50,411 nucleotides of DNA from an uncultured Pelagibacteraceae bacterium (lineage in GTDB: Bacteria > Pseudomonadota > Alphaproteobacteria > Pelagibacterales > Pelagibacteraceae), in contig CACHTK010000005.1 of the NCBI GenBank assembly GCA_902582765.1, positions 1 through 50,411 on the forward strand, in the 5' to 3' direction. The notes under the pieces are model-generated. The model was not told the DNA's origin. It ran no database searches and saw only the letters and a program-made list of their open reading frames with translations. Below are positions 16,629 to 25,121 of this stretch, piece by piece. Every line of letters starts with the position of its first letter. Within the stretch, counting starts at the first letter, position 1. Position numbers and translations under genes: made by a program.

Positions 16629-17690
16629 TTATGGAACTAACACTGCACGACCTTTGACTTTTCCATCATTAAGATCATGTAGCGCTTTGTTAGCATCATC
16701 TAATCTATATTCAGCCATTGAAAGTTTGACCAACCCCTTGTCAGCCAACTCCATTAGTTCATATAATTCAGACCACGTTCCTACTAAATTTCCTATAATA
16801 TTTCTTTCAGTAAAAATCACATCTACTGCAAGTATTTTAATTTCTTCACCATATCCTACAATATAAAAGTAACCGCCAGGCCTTGTCATATTTAAACCCA
16901 TTGATGTTGATCCTTTCTCACCAACAAAATCTATGACAGCCTCAGCACCTTTTCCTTTGGTAAGTTCTTTTACTTTCTCTACTTCATTACCATCAATCAA
17001 AACTCCATGATCTCCACCTAAAGACATTGCGTGGTCAAGTGCTTTTTGGGATTTCTCAACAATAATAATATGAGCTGCACACATTGCTCTTAGGCATTGA
17101 ATTGCTATATGACCTAAACCACCAGCGCCAATAACTACACAACTATCTCCTGGCAATAAAAGCCTAGTTGCTTTTTTAACAACTCTATAAGCTGTTAGTC
17201 CAGCATCTGAAAATGGTGCTACATCTTTTGGGGTTAGAATTTTAGGGATTTTAATTAAATTTCTCACACTAGTTTTTAGCAATTCAGAATAACCTCCTTC
17301 TTTCATACTCAATCCTGGAAATGCTCCTGCCTCAGCATGCATATCATTACCTCTTCTACAATCTAGACAAGTCCCATCTGTGCCAGATATTAAAGGATGA
17401 AGAATAACAGGGTCTCCTTTTTTAAAATTTGTTACGTCTTTGCCGACCTCCTCAATCCAACCAGCATTTTCATGACCCATAACACATGGAAGTAAATCTC
17501 CATCTGGATCTTGAATGTGTTTCCATACACCCTCAATAATATGTAAATCTGTTCTACAAACTCCTGCAGCACCTATTTTTACTATTACATCTGATGATTT
17601 TTCTAATTTTGGATCTGGCATTTCTTGTTCTGTCACCCAAACTTCTTCTTTCATTTCTGGATCATACTTGTGCAAAACCTGAGCTTTCAT
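16629..17690 (-). CDS. zinc-dependent alcohol dehydrogenase (MDR family) with reduced structural-zinc site
   Basis: This 353-residue medium-chain dehydrogenase has catalytic zinc ligands Cys45 and His73-Glu74 (GHENAGWIEEVG) and a Rossmann motif (GAGGLGHIAIQ). The third zinc ligand is probably the Asp in FSDAGLTAY, as in related members. The structural-zinc lobe normally has four Cys; here only Cys108 and Cys111 remain (TCLDCRRGNDMHAE), the others being replaced by Gly/Thr and Ala. It oxidises an alcohol or polyol with NAD(P), substrate unknown. Its place just before the ABC importer genes suggests it handles the imported compound (inference). GAGAGGAAT upstream is a clear ribosome site. Confidence 0.85.
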   Translation of the reverse strand: MKAQVLHKYDPEMKEEVWVTEQEMPDPKLEKSSDVIVKIGAAGVCRTDLHIIEGVWKHIQDPDGDLLPCVMGHENAGWIEEVGKDVTNFKKGDPVILHPLISGTDGTCLDCRRGNDMHAEAGAFPGLSMKEGGYSELLKTSVRNLIKIPKILTPKDVAPFSDAGLTAYRVVKKATRLLLPGDSCVVIGAGGLGHIAIQCLRAMCAAHIIIVEKSQKALDHAMSLGGDHGVLIDGNEVEKVKELTKGKGAEAVIDFVGEKGSTSMGLNMTRPGGYFYIVGYGEEIKILAVDVIFTERNIIGNLVGTWSELYELMELADKGLVKLSMAEYRLDDANKALHDLNDGKVKGRAVLVP

Positions 17691-17743
17691 TTTATTCCTC
17701 TCGATTAAAAATTTATTTTTAAATTGTAGATTGAATCAAAAAA

Positions 17744-17760
17744 TATGTCTAGGCAACATA
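17744..17760. promoter_or_regulatory. candidate operator dyad upstream of the alcohol dehydrogenase-ABC operon
   Basis: TATGT and ACATA are arranged as inverted 5-mers around seven bases (CTAGGCA), inside the 113-bp gap before the alcohol dehydrogenase gene. The gap is the largest in this part of the run and the likely site of an internal promoter. Five-base arms can arise by chance in AT-rich DNA, so confidence is low. Confidence 0.25.
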
Positions 17761-17803
17761 CCTTTTTTTTGTCACAGGAGTTAAATAGTACAACTTGAGA
17801 TTG

Positions 17804-18757
17804 TTAGTTAACTTTATTTTTGCAGTGCCCAGTTTTGAAGTATTCATCCAAGTTGTCGATAGCTAAATTAGCCATAGCTGTTCTAGTTTCCTTTGTAGCA
17901 CTGCCTAAATGAGGAAGTATGAATGCACTTTTATGTTTGTAGTAGCCTTTATTTAAGTTTGGCTCATTTTTATAAACATCTAACCCAACTGCATAAACTT
18001 TTCTTCTATTCAGTGCATCAACCATTGCCTCATCTTCAATTATATCTCCTCTTGCAACATTTGTAACTACTGCACCCTTCGGTAAATATTCGATTGTATC
18101 TTTATTAATCATATCAATTGTCTCTTTTGATGCTGGACAACATACAGATAACACATCTGATACAGATAAAAGATCTTTTAAATTATCATGATAAATTGCA
18201 CCTTGTTCTTTTTCCTCACTAAGTTTTGATCTGTTATGGTAATGAATTATCATTCCAAGAGATTTAGCAACTTTTGCAATTTTTTGTCCAATCCTTCCCA
18301 TTCCCAAGATACCTAACCTTGTACCTGTTAATTGTTTTCCAATTAATAAATCTGCTGACCAAACCCATCCACCTTCTCTAGCTCTTTCAATTCCCTCTGA
18401 AGCTCTTCTGCAAGCACCAAGAATTAACAGAACTCCTATTTCTGCTGTTGCATCAGTTAAAACATCTGGAGTATTAGTTACTGCTATTCCTCTTTTTTTT
18501 GCAGCCTCTAAATCAATATTTCCAAATCCAACTGCAAAGTTAGAAAGTATTTTGACAGAGTCTGGTAATTGATTGATTGTATCAGCATCAAGCTTATCAG
18601 TTAAAGCCGATAGTATACCATCACAGCCTTCGCTCATTTCAATTAATTTTTTTTGTGAATATAGTTCATCGTTAAGATTTAAATTTGCATCAAAAATCTC
18701 TTTTGCTTTGTCCTCACAAGATCTTAGCAATCTTCTCGTGACCAATATTTTTTTCAT
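17804..18757 (-). CDS. D-2-hydroxyacid dehydrogenase (glyoxylate/hydroxypyruvate reductase type)
   Basis: This 317-residue NAD(P)-dependent enzyme has the Rossmann motif GMGRIGQKIAKVAKSLGM. The catalytic triad of the family is visible: Arg in NVARGDIIED, Glu in LDVYKNEPN, and His in LPHLGSATKETR. The last motif is typical of GyaR/GRHPR enzymes that reduce glyoxylate and hydroxypyruvate to glycolate and glycerate. It acts in the cytoplasm and would link the oxo-acids made by the neighbouring oxidases back to hydroxyacids. A 9-bp gap separates it from the GlcD-like gene, so they are surely co-transcribed. Confidence 0.88.
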   Translation of the reverse strand: MKKILVTRRLLRSCEDKAKEIFDANLNLNDELYSQKKLIEMSEGCDGILSALTDKLDADTINQLPDSVKILSNFAVGFGNIDLEAAKKRGIAVTNTPDVLTDATAEIGVLLILGACRRASEGIERAREGGWVWSADLLIGKQLTGTRLGILGMGRIGQKIAKVAKSLGMIIHYHNRSKLSEEKEQGAIYHDNLKDLLSVSDVLSVCCPASKETIDMINKDTIEYLPKGAVVTNVARGDIIEDEAMVDALNRRKVYAVGLDVYKNEPNLNKGYYKHKSAFILPHLGSATKETRTAMANLAIDNLDEYFKTGHCKNKVN

Positions 18758-18766
18758 TAAGTTAGA

Positions 18767-20146
18767 TTAATTTAAATCGAAGATTTTACCAGGATTCATT
18801 ATATTATTTACATCTATTGATCGTTTAATAGATTTCATGACAGGCACGTTATCTGGATGTTCTCTAAGTAAGTAATGTTTTTTTTGAAGACCTATACCAT
18901 GTTCTCCAGTTATAGTTCCTTCAAGTTCAAGTGCTTTATTGATCAAATCATCACTATATTGTCTTATTCTTTTTTGTTTATCTTCATCATCTGGATCATA
19001 AAGAACTATAGAATGAAAATTTCCGTCACCAACATGACCTACCATCGGAGCAGTTAGGCCCAGCTTTTGAACTTCTTTTTCTGCCCATGAAATACACTCA
19101 ACTAATCTTGAAATTGGTACACATACATCTGTAGAATAAACTTTCATATCATTTCCCAAAGCTTTAACCGAATAGTAAACATCATGTCTTGCTTTCCATA
19201 ATTTTTTTTGCTCTTCAGGAGATGACGCCCATTGAAAATCACTTCCACCATTACTTTTTGAAATTTCTTCTACAATTCCAATATTTTCATTATTTGATGC
19301 TTCACTACCATGAAATTCAAAAAATAGAGTAGGTGACGCTTTTATATTGTCTAATTTAGAATACTTAATACTAATTTCCATTTGATCTTTATTAAGCATT
19401 TCAATTCTTGCAATTGGAACACCATATTGAATGACTTCTTGAGAAGCTTTTACTGCTGAGTCTAAATCTGGAAAATAACAAACCGCACTCATTATGCTTT
19501 CAGGTATTGGTGACAATCTTAATTGTACTTCGGTAATTATCCCAAGCGTTCCCTCTGAACCTATGAATAAATTTGTCAGATTATATCCAGCAGAAGTTTT
19601 TTTTGTTCTAGCTCCTGTTTTAATAATATCTCCATTTGGAAGAACAACTGTTAGACCTGAAATTACAGTTCTCATAGTTCCATATTTCACAGCCATAGTT
19701 CCTGAAGCTGATGTTGCTGCCATTCCACCAAGAGCAGCATCGGCACCTGGATCAATTGGAAAGAAAACTCCGTCTTCTCTTAAGTATTCATTTAATTGTT
19801 TTCTTGTTACATTTGCTTGAACCCTACAATCAAAGTCTTCAGCATTTACACTTAAAACCTTATTCATTTTTTCTAAAGAAATTGTTATTCCGTTTTGATT
19901 TCCAACAACATGACCTTCTAAAGAAGTTCCAGTACCAAAAGGAACAACTGGTATTTTGTGTTCGTTACATAATTTTAATAATTGTGAAACTTCCTCATTT
20001 GTTTCGGGAAATACTACAGCTTTTGAAAGAATTGGATCATACGTGTCTTCACCTCTTGCATAATTTGCTCGCGTGGACTCTGATGTTGAAAATCTTCCGT
20101 TAAAGATTTTTTTCAATTCTGTTTGTACAATCTCATTCATAAGCAA
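18767..20146 (-). CDS. glcD: FAD-binding 2-hydroxyacid dehydrogenase/oxidase, GlcD/D-lactate dehydrogenase-like
   Basis: This 459-residue flavoprotein has an N-terminal FAD_binding_4 domain (PVVPFGTGTSLEGHV, GTLGIITEVQLRLSP) and a C-terminal FAD-oxidase domain with GHVGDGNFHS and TGEHGIGLQKKHYL. The family oxidises D-lactate, glycolate or other D-2-hydroxyacids to 2-oxoacids, passing electrons to cytochrome c or quinone. It lacks the separate GlcE and GlcF partners here, which favours a single-subunit D-lactate/D-2-hydroxyglutarate type. The second Met (residue 3) is an alternative start. Its neighbours, a hydroxyacid dehydrogenase and an aminotransferase, support a hydroxyacid/oxoacid role. 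Confidence 0.87.
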   Translation of the reverse strand: MLMNEIVQTELKKIFNGRFSTSESTRANYARGEDTYDPILSKAVVFPETNEEVSQLLKLCNEHKIPVVPFGTGTSLEGHVVGNQNGITISLEKMNKVLSVNAEDFDCRVQANVTRKQLNEYLREDGVFFPIDPGADAALGGMAATSASGTMAVKYGTMRTVISGLTVVLPNGDIIKTGARTKKTSAGYNLTNLFIGSEGTLGIITEVQLRLSPIPESIMSAVCYFPDLDSAVKASQEVIQYGVPIARIEMLNKDQMEISIKYSKLDNIKASPTLFFEFHGSEASNNENIGIVEEISKSNGGSDFQWASSPEEQKKLWKARHDVYYSVKALGNDMKVYSTDVCVPISRLVECISWAEKEVQKLGLTAPMVGHVGDGNFHSIVLYDPDDEDKQKRIRQYSDDLINKALELEGTITGEHGIGLQKKHYLLREHPDNVPVMKSIKRSIDVNNIMNPGKIFDLN

Positions 20147-20177
20147 ATATTACAAAAAAATCTTTTAAAAATACAGC

Positions 20178-21344
20178 CTATTTAGAAAGCATCTTGCCTA
20201 TGTTTTCTAAGGCCTGCTGTATGTTATCTCTAGATGCGGCAAAACTAAATCTTACGTAGTCTTGGCAAGTTTGTCCAAATGCTGTTCCGGGAACTATTGC
20301 AACACCAGCTTCATGCATTGCTTTTTTACAAAATTCTGCGCCAGTCATTCCAGTACCTTTTACATTTGGAAATGCATAAAAAGCTCCACCTGGGAGACTA
20401 CATTCTATTCCTGGTAAATCATTTAGACCTTTATGAATTAAATTTCTTCTTAAAGTAAACTTATCTAACATATCTTTAATTGAATCATCTGGTCCATCCA
20501 ATGCAGCTATACCAGCAAATTGTGCTGCTGCGTTTACACAAGATACACTGTTGATTAATAATTTATTCACATGTTCAACTAGTTCTTTCGGCCAAAAACT
20601 CCAACCTAATCTCCATCCAGTCATTGAATATGCTTTACTCCAACCTTCTAATACAATTAACCTATCTCTTAAATTTTCATAATGAAAAAACGATGGCATT
20701 TCTTTGTAGTCAAAAATTTGTCTACTATAGATTTCATCGCTTAAGATAGTAACATGTGGATGTTTTTCTAATTCTTTAGCAAAATAATCTATGACTGGTT
20801 TTTCAACAAAACTTCCTGTTGGGTTATTTGGGTTAATTAAAATTAACAATCTAGTTTTATCAGTAATTAAAGATAATATTTTGTCTGGATCAAATTTAAG
20901 ATCTTTGTCTTCAGTAAGATCATAAGGCACCGGTGTTGAACCAGTATAATTTATCATTGACTCATAAATCGGGAAAGCAGGTGTAGGATGAATTATTTCT
21001 GCTCCTGGTTCACCAAAACATTGAATAGCATAACTCATTGTGGGCTTTCCACCTGGCATGATTAAAATTCTTTCAGCATCAATATCTGCATTGTAACGTT
21101 TTTTAATCCATCTTGTAACAGCTTCTCTACATTCTGGAATTCCGTTCGACATTACATATCCATGATGACCATCGTCTAAAGCTTTTTTTGCAGCTTCAAC
21201 TACATGTTTTGGTGTTTTAAAATCTGGTTGACCTAATCCCAAATGTATCATTGGGTGACCCTTTGCTTCTAATGCTTTAGCCTCAGCTAATACGCTGAAT
21301 GCAGACTCTGTTCCTAAGTTTTCTAAATTTTTTGCCAGTATCAT
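20178..21344 (-). CDS. pyridoxal-phosphate aminotransferase, class I/II
   Basis: This 388-residue fold-type I aminotransferase has the PLP lysine motif GWSKAYSMTGWRLGW, INPNNPTGSF for substrate and cofactor, SDEIYSRQIF, and the C-terminal arginine motif YVRFSFAAS that binds the substrate carboxylate. It resembles the AspC/alanine-type subgroup of aspartate aminotransferases. The amino acceptor cannot be told from sequence. Between hydroxyacid oxidases and the GlcD-like enzyme it would convert the resulting oxo-acid (for instance glyoxylate or pyruvate) to an amino acid, which is inference. A 65-bp gap precedes it. Confidence 0.88.
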   Translation of the reverse strand: MILAKNLENLGTESAFSVLAEAKALEAKGHPMIHLGLGQPDFKTPKHVVEAAKKALDDGHHGYVMSNGIPECREAVTRWIKKRYNADIDAERILIMPGGKPTMSYAIQCFGEPGAEIIHPTPAFPIYESMINYTGSTPVPYDLTEDKDLKFDPDKILSLITDKTRLLILINPNNPTGSFVEKPVIDYFAKELEKHPHVTILSDEIYSRQIFDYKEMPSFFHYENLRDRLIVLEGWSKAYSMTGWRLGWSFWPKELVEHVNKLLINSVSCVNAAAQFAGIAALDGPDDSIKDMLDKFTLRRNLIHKGLNDLPGIECSLPGGAFYAFPNVKGTGMTGAEFCKKAMHEAGVAIVPGTAFGQTCQDYVRFSFAASRDNIQQALENIGKMLSK

Positions 21345-21409
21345 AATTTTATTTTTTAAAGTGAGAAAACTAACTGAAAAGGTTAACTATGTCTATTAAT
21401 TAAAATTTT

Positions 21410-22562
21410 TTATCTTCTATAAATAATTTTGGACTCATCTAAGTCTCTTATACTTTTGCATCCCATCAATATCATGTTACGTCTTATTTCATCATGCATA
21501 TTTTGCAATAATCTTTCTACTCCTTGTTGGCCTCCAGCCCCTAAACTAAACAAAAAAGCTTTACCAAAACTACAAGCTGTCGCACCTGCTGCTAAAGCTT
21601 TAAGAACATGTGTTCCTCTTCGAACTCCACCATCTAAAATTACCTCTAATTTATCTCCTACAGCATCTCTAATAGCTTTTACTTGATCAAATGGAGATCT
21701 AGACCCATCAAGTTGTCTTCCACCATGGTTTGATATCATTATGGCTGTACATCCTATGTCTATTGCTCTTTTAGCGTCATCAACTGACATAACTCCTTTT
21801 AGTGCAATTGGACCATCCCATTTTTTTTATACAATACTCTGCATCTTTCCAATTCATTGCAGGATCATATTGTTCATTTATGTATCCCATAACAGATTGA
21901 GCAATATTAGTACCTTTATCAACTTTATCTTTAAGATTTGCTAATTCAAATTTCTTATGTGTAAAATAGTTAAAGACCCACTGAGGTCTCATAGCAAAAC
22001 TCAGTAGACTATCTAAAGTAAACTTTGGTGGTGTTGTAAAACCTGTTCTATGATCTCTTTCTCTGTTTCCGGCAACAATGGTATCGACTGTAATACACAT
22101 TCCATTGAAGTTTGCTCTTTTACATCTATCAATTAAATCATTAGTTATAGATTGATCCTTATGAATATATAACTGGAAAATTTTTGGTCCACTTGAAAGA
22201 TTTGCAATTTCTTCAATTGAAAAAGATGCCATAGTAGACATACTGTATATAGTACCAAATTTTTCAGCAGCACGAGCAGAAGCTTTATCTCCATCTGGGT
22301 GATATAAACTTTGCATAGCGGTAGGAGATAAAAAAATTGGCATATCCATCTTTGTTCCAAAAACTTCTGTCTTTAAATCAGGTTCACCAACACTATTTAA
22401 AATATTTGGAATTAGATCACAGTCATTAAATGAATCTGTGTTCCTATTCATTGTAACTTCATCGTCTGCTCCTCCGTCTATATAATGAAAAATAGGTGCA
22501 GGGAGTTTTTTTTTTGCTAACTTTCTAAAGTCATCAAAGTTATAGCAATTGCTTAAACTCAT
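21410..22562 (-). pseudogene. lldD: FMN-dependent alpha-hydroxyacid oxidase (LldD-like), frameshifted copy
   Basis: Two track ORFs, 21780..22562 and 21410..21790, are one broken gene. Reading fails at an A8 run (T8 at 21821-21828 on the plus strand) after DAEYCIKK. Removing one A restores KKWDGPIALKGVMSVDDAKRA, matching the neighbouring paralogue. The span is 1153 bases, so minus one base it is 384 codons, giving 383 residues, exactly the length of the intact copy. FMN-binding and catalytic parts are otherwise complete (FHYIDGGADDE; SNHGGRQLDGSRSPFD with the catalytic His). It could be a recent pseudogene, a sequencing error, or a gene read by slippage on the A-run. The family oxidises L-lactate, glycolate or similar. 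Confidence 0.85.
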
Positions 22563-23713
22563 TATCCTCTGAATCTTAAATTACTTCTGTTTAGGTCACT
22601 GATTTTTGTGCAACCCATTAGTTTCATATCTCGTTGCAGCTCAGTTTTATATTGATTTAGTGCTCTTTCCACTCCAGCTTGACCTGCTGCTGCTAAAGCA
22701 TATAGATAAAGTCTTCCACCTGAACAAGCTTTAGCACCTAAGGATAATGCTTTTAGCATATGAGTTCCTCTGTGGATTCCGCCTTCACATATAACATCAA
22801 GCTTGTCACCAACAGCGTCAACAATTTCTGCGAGTTGATCAAAAGGAGATCTAGACCCATCAAGTTGTCTTCCTCCATGATTTGAAACCATAATTCCAGT
22901 ACAACCAATATCTACAGCTTTTTTTGCATCTTCAACGCTCATAATACCTTTAAGAGCAAAATGGCCACCCCATTGAGAACAAAGTTTTTCAGCATCTTTC
23001 CAATTCATAGATTGGTCTAACATAGTAGAAAAATAACTCCCAATTGAAGAGTTAGTGCTTGTACCTTCTTTTACAAAATCTTGAAGGTGTGGTAATTCAA
23101 ATTTACCTTTAGTCAGATAGTTTATCCCCCACATAGGCTTAGTGGCAAAACTAAACAAACTTGATAAAGTCAATTTGGGTGGAGAAGTAAAACCAGTTCT
23201 TAAATCTCTCTCTCTGTTTCCACCTGTAATAGTATCTACCGTTAAAGCCATTACATCGAATTTTGCTGCTTTAGCTCTCTCTAAACAAGAGTCATTCAAG
23301 CCTCTATCTTTGTGAAAATAAAATTGAAACATCTTAGGAGTATCAATCATAGCAGAAATTTCTTCTACACTGACTGTAGCCAAAGCTGAAACACCAAACA
23401 TTGTATTAAATTTTTTTGCTGCCTTTCCAACTGCTCTTTCTCCATCATAATGAAAAAGTCTTTGTAATGCAGTTGGTGCTAGGTAAAATGGTAAATCCAA
23501 TTTTTTTCCAAATATTGTTGTTGAAAGATCAACATTTTCAACTCCTCTTAAAACATTTGGAACTAAATCAACATCATCAAAAGCACTAGTATTTCTAGCA
23601 TACGTTATCTCGTCATCAGCTGCACCATCAATGTAGTGAAAAATTGGAGAAGGTAATTTTTTTTTAGCTAATTTTCGAAAATCACCAAAATTGTGACAGT
23701 CTTTTAAATTCAT
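22562..23713 (-). CDS. lldD: FMN-dependent alpha-hydroxyacid oxidase/dehydrogenase (LldD-like), intact copy
   Basis: This 383-residue TIM-barrel flavoprotein has FHYIDGAADDE near the N-terminus and YLAPTALQRLFH. The catalytic and FMN region is SNHGGRQLDGSRSPFD, followed by EGGIHRGTHMLKAL for phosphate binding. The family (L-lactate dehydrogenase, glycolate oxidase, mandelate dehydrogenase) removes two electrons from L-2-hydroxyacids. It is a clear tandem duplicate of the next, frameshifted gene, with a 1-base overlap and equal length but many substitutions, so the two may have had different substrates. It opens the hydroxyacid part of the minus-strand run, 9 bp after the PagL-like gene. Confidence 0.9.
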   Translation of the reverse strand: MNLKDCHNFGDFRKLAKKKLPSPIFHYIDGAADDEITYARNTSAFDDVDLVPNVLRGVENVDLSTTIFGKKLDLPFYLAPTALQRLFHYDGERAVGKAAKKFNTMFGVSALATVSVEEISAMIDTPKMFQFYFHKDRGLNDSCLERAKAAKFDVMALTVDTITGGNRERDLRTGFTSPPKLTLSSLFSFATKPMWGINYLTKGKFELPHLQDFVKEGTSTNSSIGSYFSTMLDQSMNWKDAEKLCSQWGGHFALKGIMSVEDAKKAVDIGCTGIMVSNHGGRQLDGSRSPFDQLAEIVDAVGDKLDVICEGGIHRGTHMLKALSLGAKACSGGRLYLYALAAAGQAGVERALNQYKTELQRDMKLMGCTKISDLNRSNLRFRG

Positions 23714-23722
23714 AACCTTAAT

Positions 23723-24223
23723 TTAAAATTTTTTTATATAATTAAACATATAACTATTTGCCCCAGGATTTTTATCCCCAAGGCTCGCGTTTGATATATG
23801 GTTATATGATAGTGCTATTTCACTATTTGATGAAAATTCATAAGAAATTTGTATTTCTGTTTTAAACTCAATCACATGTCCTAAATCCTTACCATCGCCT
23901 TTAGAATATAGACCAGGAGTAAAGCTAGGAGTAAACTTCAAAGGACCCTCATTGTAAATTTGAAAACCTGTATAAATATATGCCGCGTTATCTGCTGTCA
24001 CCATTAGACCTGTTACTGGTTGAAGAATTCCTAAAAAGCTCTCTTTATCTTTTCCAGTATTAATATGCTGTATACCAAATAAAGTAGACTTTTTTCCCTC
24101 ATCACTAAAATCAAACGTTCCAGTATAAAAACTCCAATTTTCTTTAGAACTATGTCCATCTGCTTTTGCTAAATTAAAACCCAGCAAAAAATAGATTAAC
24201 AATAATTTTAAAATGGTTTGCAT
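23723..24223 (-). CDS. PagL-like acyloxyacyl hydrolase (lipid A deacylase family) outer-membrane protein
   Basis: This 166-residue protein has a signal peptide ending near KADG, then alternating beta-strand segments and a C-terminal aromatic residue (NYIKKF), as in small outer-membrane beta-barrels. The PagL motif HxSN is present (His142, Ser144 in YNHISNASLGDKNPG). The residue 14 after the His, a catalytic Glu in Pseudomonas PagL as I recall, is Asn156 here, so lipid A 3-O-deacylase activity is uncertain. It lies 12 bp after ccmH and is probably co-transcribed with the cytochrome c genes although no functional link is known. Confidence 0.72.
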   Translation of the reverse strand: MQTILKLLLIYFLLGFNLAKADGHSSKENWSFYTGTFDFSDEGKKSTLFGIQHINTGKDKESFLGILQPVTGLMVTADNAAYIYTGFQIYNEGPLKFTPSFTPGLYSKGDGKDLGHVIEFKTEIQISYEFSSNSEIALSYNHISNASLGDKNPGANSYMFNYIKKF

Positions 24224-24235
24224 AAAAATTTGTAC

Positions 24236-24598
24236 CTACTTTATAGATACTTTTCTAAGAATTAAAATACCGCCAAAAACAAATAAAATCAAAGGTAATA
24301 CCCAAAGTAAAACTGTGTTTTTGTTAATTTCTGGATCATAAACTATCCACTCTCCATATTTGCTCTTAAGAAAATCATAAATCTGTTCATCATTTTTACC
24401 TTCATCGATTTTATTTTGAATTAAAATTTTCATACTTAAAGCAAAATCAGATTGAGAGTCATAAACTGATTGTCCTTGACAAATTAAACATCTCAAATTT
24501 TTTGAAATTTGATCAACCTTTTCAGAATTAGCTGCATATGATAGATTAAAAGAACCTATTAAGTAAAATATTGTAAGTACTAAAATTTTAATTTTCAT
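24236..24598 (-). CDS. ccmH: cytochrome c maturation protein CcmH (thiol-disulfide subunit)
   Basis: This 120-residue membrane-anchored periplasmic protein has a signal peptide, the redox motif LRCLICQ (Cys37, Cys40), QSVYDSQSDFA, YGEWIVYDP, and a C-terminal membrane helix followed by a basic tail. These are the hallmarks of the short CcmH/CcmL type. It keeps the apocytochrome CXXCH cysteines reduced for haem ligation with CcmF. No CcmI domain is fused. It overlaps ccmG by 11 bases. Confidence 0.93.
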   Translation of the reverse strand: MKIKILVLTIFYLIGSFNLSYAANSEKVDQISKNLRCLICQGQSVYDSQSDFALSMKILIQNKIDEGKNDEQIYDFLKSKYGEWIVYDPEINKNTVLLWVLPLILFVFGGILILRKVSIK

Positions 24599-25121
24599 TT
24601 TTGATTATCATTTTAAGTTCAGCAAGTTTTTTATCATCAAGTGGACCAATATATTTTTTTAAAATAGTTTTAGAATTGTTATTTATGAGAATTGTTTCAG
24701 GTACTCCATATGCACCTAGCTCAATTGAATTAACTCCTGAAGGGTCAACTACAATTTTAGAATAAGGATTACCCAATTCTTTAATAAATTTTTTTGCATT
24801 TACCTCACTGTCTTTATAGTTAATTCCAATAATATTTAATTTACCTAACGAATTTAAATTTAATAAATAAGGATGCTCATCTCGACATGGTAGACACCAT
24901 GAAGCCCATATATTTATTAATGAAAAATCTTTATCATTTATCAATTCGTATAATGTTGTCTCCTCATTAGAATAAAGAAACTTAGCTTTAAAGTTAAAAT
25001 CAATATTACTTGAGTTTAAATTGGGGGAATAATTATTTGTTTTATTAAGGCCTTTAAGAAGAATAAAAAAACTTACAATAACTAAAAAAACTACTGCTAT
25101 TAGCTTAATATTTTTAACCAT
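24588..25121 (-). CDS. ccmG: cytochrome c biogenesis thioredoxin-like protein CcmG/DsbE
   Basis: This 177-residue protein has one N-terminal membrane anchor and a periplasmic thioredoxin fold with the active site WASWCLPCRDEHP (Cys76, Cys79). The cis-proline region reads YGVPETILINN, with the conserved GVPE of the family. It delivers reductant to CcmH or directly to apocytochrome c. It overlaps ccmF by 8 bases and ccmH by 11, indicating coupled translation. Confidence 0.92.
   Translation of the reverse strand: MVKNIKLIAVVFLVIVSFFILLKGLNKTNNYSPNLNSSNIDFNFKAKFLYSNEETTLYELINDKDFSLINIWASWCLPCRDEHPYLLNLNSLGKLNIIGINYKDSEVNAKKFIKELGNPYSKIVVDPSGVNSIELGAYGVPETILINNNSKTILKKYIGPLDDKKLAELKMIIKNEN

Noticed and set aside
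19494-20103. Two overlapping plus-strand ORFs (108 and 130 residues) inside the GlcD-like gene
   Set aside because: Antisense to a conserved flavoprotein, low-complexity His/Leu-rich translations, no family resemblance.
21410-21790. 126-residue ORF as a separate small gene
   Set aside because: It is the C-terminal third of an LldD-type oxidase whose other part is the preceding ORF; the frames rejoin on removing one A.
22501-22520. Second possible frameshift at an A10 run in the broken oxidase gene
   Set aside because: The run reads AKKKLP in frame, as in the intact paralogue.
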